A DNA stretch of 64,000 nucleotides, from NCBI RefSeq assembly GCF_000314735.2, contig NZ_KB375270.1:1364001-1428000 (forward strand), in the 5' to 3' direction. This DNA is from Afipia felis ATCC 53690. GTDB lineage: Bacteria; Pseudomonadota; Alphaproteobacteria; Rhizobiales; Xanthobacteraceae. The translations under genes and the position numbers were made by a program. Below, piece by piece: positions 52,022 through 61,175 of the stretch. The notes beneath the pieces are model-generated. The model had not been told where the DNA came from. It saw only the letters and a list, made by a program, of their open reading frames with translations, and ran no database searches. Numbering within the stretch: the first letter of the stretch is position 1; the number at the start of each line of letters is the position of its first letter.

Positions 52022-54435
52022 CCGACGCGAGCCTTATCCGGCACCGCTGATGGCCGGCCGATCAGATAACCGTAAGCATCGATCGGCTGCGGCCGGCCGA
52101 GCAGATAGCCCTGCATTTCCACGCATCCAGCATCTGCCAGGAAGTCGCGCTGCGCTGCCGTTTCCACGCCTTCCGCGATAACGGCAAGATTGAGCGCCTC
52201 ACCGAGACTGATGATCGCGCGAATGATGGCCGACGACTGTACGTTCTTGTGAATCTGCGCGACGAAGGTCTGGTCGATCTTGATCTTGTCGAACGGGAAA
52301 GACTGCAGATACGACAGTGACGAGTAGCCGGTGCCAAAATCGTCCATCGCGATGCGGACGCCGAGATTCTTGATCCGGCGCAGGATCGAGCAGGCGCGTG
52401 AGAAATCCTGCATCAGCACCCCTTCGGTAATTTCGATCTCGAGCCGCTTGGGATTCAGGCCTGTTTCCAGCAGTATCCCGTGAATGAGGCCCGGCAGATC
52501 GTTCTGCTGGAAGCTCATCGGCGAGACATTGATCGCAACCTGCAGCGCGTTGGGCCAGCTTGCCGCCTCGCGGCAAGCTTCACGCAAAATCCACGCATCG
52601 ATGGCAACGATCAAACCAGTCTCTTCCGCTAGCGGAATGAAGGTGCCGGGAGCGACCAAGCCATTGACCGGGTGGCGCCAGCGCACCAATGCCTCGAAGC
52701 CGAATGGATTTCCGTCCGGACCGCCCTGAGGCTGGTAGTGCAGTTCGAACTGCCCGTTCTCAATGGCAACGCCGAGGTCATGCAGCAGCGCGCGCTTTTC
52801 GCGAAGCTGCTTGTCCATCTCCGGCTCGAAGAAGCGAACGGACCCCCGCTCCTCCTTCTTGGCACGGTACAGCGCAACGTCAGCATTGCTGATGAGCGTT
52901 TCCACATCCGCTCCGTCCTGCGGGAAAATGGAAACACCGACGGTACAGCCGCTGTGGATCGCGTGACCGTCGATCTGGAACGTCATCTCGAACGCCGTCA
53001 AGACGCGAGTGCAGATATCGCCGGCACGGGCCGGTTGCTCGCCCTCGGACGAAACGATCATAAATTCGTCGCCACCCAGCCGGGCGATGAACGCGCTGCC
53101 ACATGCGGCCTGCAGACGTCGTGCAACCTCATCCAAAAACAAGTCGCCGGTGCTGTGGCCATAAGTGTCGTTGATCTCGCCGAAGCGATCGATGTCGAGG
53201 CTGAGCACGGTGAAGGAGCGCCGCTCCCGCACGGCCTCTTCCCAGACCTTGTGGACATGCTCGTTGAAGGCTGCCCGATTGAACAATCCGGTCAGGGAAT
53301 CGTGTTGCGCCAGATACTGGATCTGCGCCTCGCTCTTGCGCTGCTCGGTGATGTCCTCATGCGTTCCGACCCAGCCGCCGTTCTCCATCGCCTGATACGA
53401 GACGCTGATGGTGCGACCGTCTACCAGTTCAAGAACCCATCGGGTGAATTCGCGATTCTCCACCGAATTCCAAAGCCGCGAGGAATAGGCGTCCAGATCC
53501 TTGACGATCGTTCCTGCCTTCTTCCTTGCCGCCAACATTTCGTCGACCGTCATGCCGACGCGAATGTCTTCCGGCGCGAGCTTGTACATCGCGAGGTATT
53601 TTCCGTTCCACAACTGCAGGCAATTGTCGGGTCCGAACATGCACAGGCCCTGCATCATGTTGTCGATCGCCGCGTTGAGCTGCATATTGCGCTCATTGAT
53701 GTCGCGACGACTGCGGCGATCGGAGATCGCGCTGATCAGGCAGGCGACGACGAAAGCGGCCATTACCGAAGCCACGCCCCCCGAAAGAGCAAAAGGCGAA
53801 AGCCCGACGCTCTCTGACGTCGCCGAAGAATCCGGGATCAGCCCTATCGCGCTGATGGCAATCAGATGGTCGGATAAGATCGCCACCACCAACAGAACTG
53901 CAGCCATCCCGCCATGCCACAACGTCTCGCCGCGGCGTGCGATGAAGAAGGAAAGCGCACCGAAACCCATGCCGCATATGATCGAGAGAGTCAGCAGGTC
54001 CGGCATCCACACGATATCAGCCGGCATCCGCAACGATGCTATTCCGACGTAATGCATCAACGACGTTGCGACACCGAAGATCACGCCACCAATCAACGGC
54101 GCCCAGATGCGGTCGCCATAGGTCGCCGTGACGAATCCAGTACCCATCATGATGATTGCGATGCCAAGCGAAGCAACCGTCATCGGGAAATCGAATGAAA
54201 CCGGGATCCCGGGCGTATAGGCCAGCATTCCGATGAAGTGAGTGGCCCAAACACCGCATCCGCTCACGAGACCGGCCGTAAGCGCCCAGAACAGGCGCGA
54301 CGAATCCTTGTCGTCGGCATTCGCACGCTGATACATGTTGAGGGCAGCAAGACTGGTCAGCAGACAAACGCCCGCCGCCAGAAGAAGCAGCCTCCAGTCA
54401 TGTTGGGAATCCAGACAGGTAATAATTCTCAGCAT
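52018..54435 (-). CDS. MHYT-PAS-GGDEF-EAL cyclic-di-GMP protein
   Basis: An 805-residue membrane protein. The N-terminal MHYT domain has seven membrane segments with the metal-binding motifs ATHFIGMLAY and LMHYVGI. A PAS-like domain follows (about 250-370), then GGDEF (motif RLGGDEF at 454-458) and EAL (motif FEALVRW, 580-582; ITEGVLM, DDFGTGYSSLSYL, KIDQTF). Both catalytic domains look intact, so synthesis and breakdown of cyclic-di-GMP are both possible. No RxxD product-inhibition site is seen before GGDEF. The start at 54435 gives MLRIITCLDSQHDWRL, the normal MHYT beginning; a TTG at 54477 is less likely. Confidence 0.9.
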   Translation of the reverse strand: MLRIITCLDSQHDWRLLLLAAGVCLLTSLAALNMYQRANADDKDSSRLFWALTAGLVSGCGVWATHFIGMLAYTPGIPVSFDFPMTVASLGIAIIMMGTGFVTATYGDRIWAPLIGGVIFGVATSLMHYVGIASLRMPADIVWMPDLLTLSIICGMGFGALSFFIARRGETLWHGGMAAVLLVVAILSDHLIAISAIGLIPDSSATSESVGLSPFALSGGVASVMAAFVVACLISAISDRRSRRDINERNMQLNAAIDNMMQGLCMFGPDNCLQLWNGKYLAMYKLAPEDIRVGMTVDEMLAARKKAGTIVKDLDAYSSRLWNSVENREFTRWVLELVDGRTISVSYQAMENGGWVGTHEDITEQRKSEAQIQYLAQHDSLTGLFNRAAFNEHVHKVWEEAVRERRSFTVLSLDIDRFGEINDTYGHSTGDLFLDEVARRLQAACGSAFIARLGGDEFMIVSSEGEQPARAGDICTRVLTAFEMTFQIDGHAIHSGCTVGVSIFPQDGADVETLISNADVALYRAKKEERGSVRFFEPEMDKQLREKRALLHDLGVAIENGQFELHYQPQGGPDGNPFGFEALVRWRHPVNGLVAPGTFIPLAEETGLIVAIDAWILREACREAASWPNALQVAINVSPMSFQQNDLPGLIHGILLETGLNPKRLEIEITEGVLMQDFSRACSILRRIKNLGVRIAMDDFGTGYSSLSYLQSFPFDKIKIDQTFVAQIHKNVQSSAIIRAIISLGEALNLAVIAEGVETAAQRDFLADAGCVEMQGYLLGRPQPIDAYGYLIGRPSAVPDKARVG

Positions 54436-54699
54436 TTCAACGGTTGCGGTCGTTCCTAGGAACGAAAAACCTATCAACCAGCGGTATGTTGCTGCTTAAC
54501 GTGTTATTCCAATGCGGTTGTTGGTAAATGCGCTGTAAACAACGGCAGAAAATGAGGCCCGGTAGCGCTTATTTCTGACGCCTTCCCGGAATTTCCGGTG
54601 AATTTCTTCTGGGATGAAGTTCGCCGTGACAATGTGCTCATAGAGCGGCCCTATGCCCCCGGCACAATGAATGCTTGCCCACGTGTCGGAGAGGCTTGC

Positions 54700-55449
54700 T
54701 TAGCCCGGAACGTTTGCAAACTCGGTCGAACGAAAATGCAGATAGTCGGGAGAGAAATCGCCAAGCTTGGCAAGGCCGTCCCAGTCACGAATCTGGATGA
54801 GGCGGGAATCCCATTCCAGCAATTCGAGTCGCCGCAATTCCTGAATCACGCGGTTGGCATGCACCGTCGAGATGCCCGAGGCATCGGCAACATCGGACTG
54901 CGTCCAGGGAATCGTGAACGCCATGTCCTTTGCGAGACCGACCGCCCGCAAGCGCATGACCAATTCGCAGATCAAGTGAGCGACGCGGCAGATGGCATCG
55001 CGCTGCCCAAGAGTGATAACCCACTCACGAAAGATCGCCGCGTCGACGAGCGATTCACGCCAGAACACATGCGTCAGTTGCGGCGAGGCCTGAAGCAATT
55101 CCTTGAACGCCGCGTGCGGAATGAAGGCAACAACAGCAGCACCCAGCGCGGTCACCGTATGATCGAGCTTCGGCAAGTGCAGCGTCTGCAAGTCGGGAAT
55201 ATCACCCGGTACATGGAACGACATGATCTGTCGCTGAGAGCCATTGGCGAGCTTGTGCCGAAACAGGTAACCGTCGAGGACGAGGATGCACTGCGTGCTG
55301 ATATCGCCTTCCCGGATGAGATCCTGCCCATTGGCAAAATTCTTCACAGTCATTGGCAGCTTGGCAATTCCGCGCCTGTCGCTCTCCGTCAAACTCACCA
55401 CGCTGTCCAGCCGGCGCAACAATCTCGTGTAGGGTCGTCCGGCTTCCAT
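54700..55449 (-). CDS. Crp/Fnr family transcriptional regulator
   Basis: A 249-residue regulator with a cyclic-nucleotide-binding-like domain (FANGQDLIREGDISTQCILVLDGYLFRHK) and a C-terminal winged helix (WTQSDVADASGISTVHANRVIQELRRL). No cysteine cluster for an Fnr iron-sulfur centre is seen. GAGG lies 5 bases before ATG 55449; an upstream ATG at 55530 has no ribosome site. This type is numerous in Bradyrhizobium relatives, often with unknown signals. Confidence 0.85.
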   Translation of the reverse strand: MEAGRPYTRLLRRLDSVVSLTESDRRGIAKLPMTVKNFANGQDLIREGDISTQCILVLDGYLFRHKLANGSQRQIMSFHVPGDIPDLQTLHLPKLDHTVTALGAAVVAFIPHAAFKELLQASPQLTHVFWRESLVDAAIFREWVITLGQRDAICRVAHLICELVMRLRAVGLAKDMAFTIPWTQSDVADASGISTVHANRVIQELRRLELLEWDSRLIQIRDWDGLAKLGDFSPDYLHFRSTEFANVPG

Positions 55450-55913
55450 GCCTGCCTCTGCTGTGAGACCGAATTGGCCACCGAGGCCAACGGTTCCCCG
55501 GCATGCCAGTTCCTCCCGGCTTGGTTCCATAACCCATGTTAATGGTTACGCAGGTTGTTCTCGAAAATGGGGGTTTGCCCTTATTTTCTCGCAGCTTTTT
55601 GACCGCAGTGACGCCAGTTCCCTGAAAAGCTGCGGCCTCGGAGAAAGGAAGCCATGCCCGAACCGAGGGGCTTGCCACCTTAAAAACACCAAGCCGCCAC
55701 CGTCGCGAGGCAATCGGCGGCAAGTTCGTCGGTGGGTCAGGCGACTTCGAAATACATCGGACCAAATCGTTCCAAGGCGCGCGAAAAACTTCGCGCGTTA
55801 TTCTCGCGGTTCATGCAACTCAAGTTAAGGACAATCGTTGGTGGTTTTTTACGATGCCGTACGAATCCAAGATTGCGTACGAATCGTTACACACCCCACA
55901 AGGAAACCACTGC
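55450..55913. other. 464-base gap with a hairpin and direct repeats
   Basis: No convincing gene. A perfect 8-bp stem CGCGCGAA (55778-55785) / TTCGCGCG (55790-55797) with loop AAAC is followed by TTATT, a possible terminator on the plus strand. Two copies of GTACGAATC at 55859-55867 and 55877-55885, 18 bases apart, lie just upstream of the next gene and may bind its regulator. Confidence 0.4.
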
Positions 55914-56129
55914 ATGATTCGACAGAGTTCAAAGACATGGTCGGAGCACGACCTGAAGAAACTCAAAGATTATGCTGACGCCGGCGCCTCGCATTATCGG
56001 ACGGCTGCCGCTCTCAACCGTACCGTTTCCGGCGTGCGCAGCATGGCGCAGCGCCACGGTATTCGCTTCGTCTCACCGAAAGCGGCGCGTCACGCTGCCA
56101 GAGAGACAACGTCCGCGCCGCTTTCTTGA
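55914..56129 (+). CDS. Small helix-turn-helix (SANT/Myb-like) DNA-binding protein
   Basis: A 71-residue basic protein: KTWSEHDLKKLKDYADAGAS, then TAAALNRTVSGVRSMAQRHG, two helices with the W..D...L and S...IR/VRS pattern of SANT/GcrA-like DNA-binding folds. AAGGA lies 10 bases before ATG 55914. The fit is by pattern only. It ends 29 bases before the convergent ligase operon. Confidence 0.65.
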   Translation: MIRQSSKTWSEHDLKKLKDYADAGASHYRTAAALNRTVSGVRSMAQRHGIRFVSPKAARHAARETTSAPLS

Positions 56130-56158
56130 GCTGCATTGATTAATAGGAGGCGTGCTTC

Positions 56159-57049
56159 TCAGCCCGCCGCCGACATTTTAGCAACCTTCGTCTGCTTAAG
56201 GATGGCGACGACTTCGGCCGGCGTATCCGCGACCTGAATGCCCGCCTTTTCAAGCGCCGCGCGCTTGGAGGCGTAACCGCCGCGTCCGCCGGTGACGATC
56301 GCGCCCGCATGACCCATCTTCTTGTCGGGCGGCGACGAGCGCCCCGCGATGAAGGAGACGATCGGCTTTTTCATGGTGCGGGCGTATTCGGCCGCTTCTT
56401 CTTCCATCGCGCCGCCGATCTCGCCGACCAGCACAACAGCGTCGGTCTTGGCATCGCGATCCAGCTCCATCAACGCATCGCGCGTGGTGGTGCCGATGAT
56501 CGGATCGCCACCGATGCCGATGAACGCCGACTGGCCGAGATCGGCACGGGTCAGGTTCAGGCACATCAACGTGCCGAGGCTGCCGCTGCGTGAAATCACA
56601 CCAACGCGGCCCGGCTTGAAGATGTTGGGGTTATGACCAGGCATGATGCCGACGAAGCCCTCGCCCGGCGTGACGATGCCGGCCGTGTTGGGTCCGATGA
56701 TCCGGCTCTTCGACACGCGTTGACGTGCGAAGATTTCCAGAACGTCGTGGGCCGGGATGTGCTCGGTGAGTGTGACGATGGTCTCGATGCCCGCATCGAT
56801 CGCGTCGATGATGGCGTCCTTTGCCATCGACGGCGGAATGAAGATCACGGAGACATCGCAAGGCGTCTGCTTGGTCGCCTCGACTGCCGATCCATAGATC
56901 GGCACGCCAAGAAACGTCTCGCCTGCCCGCTTCGGATTGACGCCGGCGGCGACATCCGTGCCCATCTCCCGCATCCGCTCCGACCAGAAAGCACCCTGCT
57001 TTCCGGTCATACCCTGAACCAGAACTTTTTGTCCGCGACGATAAATCAT
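56159..57049 (-). CDS. SucD-family acyl-CoA ligase alpha subunit (NDP-forming)
   Basis: A 296-residue alpha subunit. CoA-binding fold VLVQGMTGKQGAFWSERM, then ISRSGSLGT and the active-site His247 in KMGHAGAIVTGGRGGYASKR, which is phosphorylated in the reaction. It joins a carboxylic acid to CoA with ATP or GTP, releasing NDP and phosphate. It overlaps the beta gene by four bases. The start MIYRRGQK is shorter than in TCA-cycle SucD. Because it sits beside an acylating aldehyde dehydrogenase, the acid is probably not succinate; sulfoacetate is the leading candidate. Confidence 0.85.
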   Translation of the reverse strand: MIYRRGQKVLVQGMTGKQGAFWSERMREMGTDVAAGVNPKRAGETFLGVPIYGSAVEATKQTPCDVSVIFIPPSMAKDAIIDAIDAGIETIVTLTEHIPAHDVLEIFARQRVSKSRIIGPNTAGIVTPGEGFVGIMPGHNPNIFKPGRVGVISRSGSLGTLMCLNLTRADLGQSAFIGIGGDPIIGTTTRDALMELDRDAKTDAVVLVGEIGGAMEEEAAEYARTMKKPIVSFIAGRSSPPDKKMGHAGAIVTGGRGGYASKRAALEKAGIQVADTPAEVVAILKQTKVAKMSAAG

Positions 57050-58173
57050 TGCGCTGCCTCGACCGCCGCTTTCACGGCATCTTCCATGAAGTCATAGGGT
57101 TCAATGCCAAGCCGCTCACGCACGAGCTTGACTGCTTCGTCCTCGCCGGTGCCGTGAATCGAGAAGAACACCGGCACCTTCGGCTTCAGCGTCTCCCAGG
57201 CCTTGACGACACCATCCGCCATCACGTCCGTGCGCGCGAACGCGCCGCAGAAATTGATGACGAGGCTTTTGACACCAGGGTTGGACAGCACCAGATCGAG
57301 CGCGACTTCCGCCTTGGTGTAGGCTTCGCCGCCGATCTCCAGGAAGTTGGCGGGCTTGCCGCCAAAGTGATCGATGACGTCCATGGTGGTCATGGTGAGG
57401 CCCGCGCCGTTCGCCAACACACCGACATTGCCGTCGAGCTGGATGAACTTGAGGCCATTCTCGGCGCCCCGTTCTTCCAGTGCCGTCATCTTCGCAGGTG
57501 CTGCAACCTTGGCGAGATCGGGCTGACGCATCGCTGACGAATCGTCGAGCACGAACTTGCAGTCGAGTGCCACCACGCGTCCGTCCTTGAGAACGGCCAG
57601 CGGATTGATCTCGACAAGTTCCGCATCCTTGTCCTGGAAGATCGCGTAGAGTTTCGCCAACACCTCGCCGACCGCACCCGCGGCCGAACCAAGCGGCAGG
57701 CCCTTGAGCATAGCCGCAGCATCGGCAGTGCCGAAGCCTTTGTGAATGTCCACGACGTGCTTGCGGATGGCGTCCGGATGTTTCTCGGCCACCTCCTCGA
57801 TGTCCATGCCGCCTTCGGTCGAAAACAGCACCAGCGGCGCACGGCTTGCCACGTCGATCAGAACGGCGGCGTAAAGCTCGCGCTCGATCGGACATAGCTG
57901 CTCAACCAGCACCTGCGAGACGCGATGCCCGCCGATGCTCATCGACAGAATGTCGCGCGCTGCGCTGGCGGCTTCATCGGCGGTCTTGGCGATCTTGATG
58001 CCGCCCGACTTGCCGCGCTTGCCGGTCGGCACCTGCGCCTTGATGACGGATGGACCGATGGCCGTGACCGCCGCCGAAGCCTCCTCCGGCGTCTTGCAAA
58101 CCCGGCCTTCCGGCGTCGGAACGCCGGCCGGCACGAGTACGTGATGCTTCGCTGCATACTCCTCGAGATTCAT
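57046..58173 (-). CDS. SucC-family acyl-CoA ligase beta subunit
   Basis: A 375-residue beta subunit with an ATP-grasp domain (MNLEEYAAKHHVLVPAGVPTP; VIKAQVPTGKRGKSGGIKIA) and the ligase core AELVEINPLAVLKDGRVVALDCKFVLDDSS and NGAGLTMTTMDVIDHFGGKPANFLEIGG. It is shorter and more divergent than housekeeping SucC (about 388-398). It pairs with the alpha subunit encoded directly after it and follows the aldehyde dehydrogenase gene by 10 bases. Confidence 0.86.
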   Translation of the reverse strand: MNLEEYAAKHHVLVPAGVPTPEGRVCKTPEEASAAVTAIGPSVIKAQVPTGKRGKSGGIKIAKTADEAASAARDILSMSIGGHRVSQVLVEQLCPIERELYAAVLIDVASRAPLVLFSTEGGMDIEEVAEKHPDAIRKHVVDIHKGFGTADAAAMLKGLPLGSAAGAVGEVLAKLYAIFQDKDAELVEINPLAVLKDGRVVALDCKFVLDDSSAMRQPDLAKVAAPAKMTALEERGAENGLKFIQLDGNVGVLANGAGLTMTTMDVIDHFGGKPANFLEIGGEAYTKAEVALDLVLSNPGVKSLVINFCGAFARTDVMADGVVKAWETLKPKVPVFFSIHGTGEDEAVKLVRERLGIEPYDFMEDAVKAAVEAAQ

Positions 58174-58183
58174 GTCCTACCCC

Positions 58184-59611
58184 TTACTTGCCGTAACGTG
58201 CCCAATGCGGCCCGAACAGCTCTTCCTCGCTCGGCTTGTCCTCCGGAATCGGCGTGACAAGGTGCGTGACGTTGATGAAGTGCTTGTAGTTCAGGTTTTC
58301 CGAGATGCTGTTCTTCTGCCAGGAGCCGCAGCCCATGGTCAGCGTGAACTCCAGGCCGCTGTCGAAACCGCCGCCATTGCCGAAAGTGTGGGCGAAGTTG
58401 ACGAGCACGCGCACCACCGGAAGCTCTTCCGCGAGCTCGCGCGCGCGCTCCAGCTTGGTGGTGTGCAGGCCCATCGAGTGGCCTTTGCCCTGATGGTTGA
58501 GGATCTTGTGAACGGTGTTCTTGGCCGCCTCGAAATCCTTGGCGCGATAGACGGTCAGCACCAGCGACAGTTTCTCGCCCGAGAGCGGATAGTCGCGGCC
58601 GATGCCGGTTTCCTCAACGAGGAGGAACTTGGACTTCGCCGCCTCGTCCGGAAGGCCGAAGGCTTCCGCCAGAATCGACATGTCGCGCGCGATCAGGTGA
58701 CGGTTGAGCTTGCCGTTCTTCCACAGCTCACCGACAACCTTGGCCTTGGAAGCCGGATCGACCAAGAAGGCGCCTGCCTTCTTCAGCGCGGCAATCGCCT
58801 TGTCGTAGCAGGCGTCGACGATCACCACCGAGTTCTCTGAAGAACACGAGGTCGAATTGTCGAACGTCTTGGATGCGCAGATCTTCTGCGCGGCGGAATC
58901 GAAATCGGCCGTTTCGTCGATGATGACCGGCACGTTGCCCGCGCCGACGCCGATCGCCGGCGTTCCGCTCGAATAGCCGCGGCGCACGTTATCCTGCGAG
59001 CCGGTGATGACGACGAGATCGACCGCCTCCATCAGCGCCTGGGTCGTTTCCTTGGTGATCGGCGACGGCAGGATCTGCACGAGATCCTTAGGCAGGCCGA
59101 TCTGATCCAGCGCATCGCGCATGTAGTTCACAACCATTTCGGTCGTGTGCAAACCAAGCGGCGACGGCGCGATGATGATGGCATTGCGTCCCTTGATCGC
59201 CATCAGCGCCTTGTTGACCGGCGTGGCGCCGGGGTTCGTCGAGGGCGTGATCGCGCCGACCACGCCGATGGGCTTGGCGAACTTCACGATGCCCCGCTTC
59301 ACGTCACGCTCGATCTCACCGACCGTCTTGGCGCGCAGCATGTCGCGCAGCGTGCCGAAGGTCTTGCGCTGCTTCTTCATGATCTTGTCCGGGACATTGC
59401 CGAGGCCCGTGTCCTTCACGGCCAGCTCGGCCAGCTCCTTGGCGTGCTCCGGCTTGTAAAGCGACCATGCGATGGCACGAACAGCTTCATCGGTGCGCGC
59501 CTGATCGGCTTCCGCAAAAATCTCCTGCGCCGCACGCGCCTTGCGCATCAACTCGGCAGCGATCTGCTGCGCGTCCGAATTCCGGTTTTGCATTTCAACG
59601 ACAACACTCAT
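58184..59611 (-). CDS. sauS: Acylating aldehyde dehydrogenase, sulfoacetaldehyde dehydrogenase (SauS) type
   Basis: A 475-residue CoA-acylating aldehyde dehydrogenase related to EutE and the AdhE N-domain. Catalytic Cys256 lies in FDNSTSCSSENSVVIVD. GVVGAITPSTNPGATPVNKALMAIKGRNAIIIAPSP and IGVGAGNVPVIIDETAD form the cofactor site. It interconverts an acyl-CoA and an aldehyde with NAD(P)H. The size, the SCSSENS active-site variant, and the neighbours (MFS and tripartite carboxylate carriers, CoA ligase) point to sulfoacetyl-CoA/sulfoacetaldehyde. GGAG lies 6 bases before ATG 59611; MEQ at 59623 is a weaker start. Confidence 0.75.
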   Translation of the reverse strand: MSVVVEMQNRNSDAQQIAAELMRKARAAQEIFAEADQARTDEAVRAIAWSLYKPEHAKELAELAVKDTGLGNVPDKIMKKQRKTFGTLRDMLRAKTVGEIERDVKRGIVKFAKPIGVVGAITPSTNPGATPVNKALMAIKGRNAIIIAPSPLGLHTTEMVVNYMRDALDQIGLPKDLVQILPSPITKETTQALMEAVDLVVITGSQDNVRRGYSSGTPAIGVGAGNVPVIIDETADFDSAAQKICASKTFDNSTSCSSENSVVIVDACYDKAIAALKKAGAFLVDPASKAKVVGELWKNGKLNRHLIARDMSILAEAFGLPDEAAKSKFLLVEETGIGRDYPLSGEKLSLVLTVYRAKDFEAAKNTVHKILNHQGKGHSMGLHTTKLERARELAEELPVVRVLVNFAHTFGNGGGFDSGLEFTLTMGCGSWQKNSISENLNYKHFINVTHLVTPIPEDKPSEEELFGPHWARYGK

Positions 59612-59642
59612 GATTTGCTCCATTCATCAGAATTGTTGGGGC

Positions 59643-59677
59643 GCCATGCCTCGCCGGACAAACCGGCGAGGCATGGC
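59643..59677 (-). other. Perfect 15-bp hairpin between the MFS and sauS-like genes
   Basis: GCCATGCCTCGCCGG (59643-59657) pairs exactly with 59663-59677 around loop ACAAA. No T-run follows on either strand, so it looks like an RNA-processing or partial-attenuation element inside the operon, not a plain terminator. Confidence 0.6.
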
Positions 59678-59687
59678 CGTTTGAGTA

Positions 59688-60971
59688 TCAGGCCGGCGTG
59701 GGACGCGGCACCGAAGGACTATTGCGGACATCGACGAAGCGTTCGCCGGGCTTGCAGGTGAACGCCAGCATGGCGCCGATCAGCAGGAATGCGAGCGAGC
59801 CGATGAACGGCACGTCCCAGCGCCCCGTCAGGTCGATCGCGTATCCGAACACCACCGGGGATATAATGCCGGCCATGCCGAAACCAAAGTTCATGAAGCC
59901 GCTCGCGCTGCCGGAGAACTCCGGTGCGATATCCATCGGAATCGCCCAGATCGGAGCAACGATCAGTTCCGCGAAGAAGAATGCGAAGCTGAGGCAGGTC
60001 GCCACGATGTTGAGATCGTGGAAGAACAGGATCGGCAGCATGAAGCAGAACGATCCGAGGAAGCCGAGAACGATAACGCTGATGCGCGCCTTCCCGACAT
60101 CACCAGTCTTCCTCAGGATCCGGTCGCTAAGAATGCCGCCGACTGTGTCGCCGACCACACCGGCCAGGAAAACGCCCGCGGCGAACAGCGCCGACTTCTT
60201 GATGTTCAGATTGAACTCGTGAAGGAAGAAGGACGGCAGCCAGTTCAGATACAGCCAGAGAATCCAGCCGTAGCAGAAGTCCGTTGCCGTCACCGGCATC
60301 ATGCGCTTGAGCAGCGGCCCCCACGGCACGGATTTGCGCGTGGCGACGACCGTCGCAGGTGGAAGACCCGCCAATTCATCCGGTGTGATCTGCGAATGCG
60401 TACGCGGATCATCGCGGAAATAGATGAACCACACCGCCGACCAGATCAGCGCGGCTGCGCCGAGGAAGAAAAATGAATCACGCCAGGAGAACGACACGAC
60501 GATCATCGCAATCAGCGGCGGCGTCAGCGCGTTTCCGGCACGAGAGAAAGCATGGGTGATGCCCTGTGCGAAGGCGCGCTGATCAGGCCGCATCCAATTT
60601 GCGAGCGCGCGCGTGGCGGTCGGGAATGCAGGTCCCTCGCCGATACCCAGCGCAAGGCGCGACAGGAACAACGCGGCAAGACCGCCGACAAAGCCGGTCC
60701 AGATCGTCGAAAGACCGACGAGAACGCCGCATAACGCGAGCGTCACACGCGGCCCTAACCGGTCGCCGAGCCAACCGCCTGCGATTTGAAAGAAAGCGTA
60801 AGGATATGCGAAGGCGGAGAACGCGATCCCGAGCTGGGTCGCCGTCAATCCGAGGTCCTTCTGCATGAACGGCGCCGCGGTCGAGATGTTCACGCGGTCG
60901 ACGTAGAAGATGAGATACATGAAGCAAGTAGTAAGCAGAACCAAGCGGCTCGCTTTATTGCGCATGGCCAT
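59688..60971 (-). CDS. MFS transporter, ACS (anion:cation symporter) family
   Basis: A 427-residue, 12-segment carrier. The TM1 signature is FMYLIFYVDRVNISTAAPFM, with GGWLGDRLGPRVTLALCG as motif A and LALGIGEGPAFPTATRALANWM in TM4, all typical of the ACS family (glucarate, hexuronate and sulfoacetate carriers such as SauU). GGAGG lies 7 bases before ATG 60971. It precedes the sauS-like gene by 76 bases. A substrate of the sulfonate or small-carboxylate type is inferred from the neighbours. Confidence 0.88.
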   Translation of the reverse strand: MAMRNKASRLVLLTTCFMYLIFYVDRVNISTAAPFMQKDLGLTATQLGIAFSAFAYPYAFFQIAGGWLGDRLGPRVTLALCGVLVGLSTIWTGFVGGLAALFLSRLALGIGEGPAFPTATRALANWMRPDQRAFAQGITHAFSRAGNALTPPLIAMIVVSFSWRDSFFFLGAAALIWSAVWFIYFRDDPRTHSQITPDELAGLPPATVVATRKSVPWGPLLKRMMPVTATDFCYGWILWLYLNWLPSFFLHEFNLNIKKSALFAAGVFLAGVVGDTVGGILSDRILRKTGDVGKARISVIVLGFLGSFCFMLPILFFHDLNIVATCLSFAFFFAELIVAPIWAIPMDIAPEFSGSASGFMNFGFGMAGIISPVVFGYAIDLTGRWDVPFIGSLAFLLIGAMLAFTCKPGERFVDVRNSPSVPRPTPA

Positions 60972-61123
60972 TGGAGACCTCCCAATATTTCGCTGCTGTC
61001 CGCCAGGTTCAGTGCCCAGCTTCAAAATGACGCAGCCTTTATTCTGACCATGCTACAGGAGAGCAATTCCCATAAGGAAATTGATAATCTGCATCGCATC
61101 CATTCGCGAGATTTATCAACGAA

Positions 61124-61150
61124 GGCCGGCGCATGGTGCCCGCGCCGGCC
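61124..61150 (-). terminator. Hairpin terminator after the second tctCBA set
   Basis: GGCCGGCGC (61124-61132) pairs with GCGCCGGCC (61142-61150), 9-bp stem and 9-base loop, 26 bases past the TctA stop. The minus-strand tail CTTCGTTGATAAATC is only moderately T-rich, so read-through to the MFS gene is possible. Confidence 0.55.
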
Positions 61151-61175
61151 TCTTTATACTATCGAATGGCGATAA

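Noticed and set aside
54598..55542. 314-codon open frame antisense to the Crp/Fnr gene
   Set aside because: Arg/Gln-rich shadow; the minus strand encodes a clear CNB-HTH protein.
56159..58173. TCA-cycle succinyl-CoA synthetase (sucCD)
   Set aside because: The subunits are shorter and more divergent than housekeeping SucCD and are not beside mdh, sucA or sucB; they sit in a catabolic operon. Not fully excluded without a tree.
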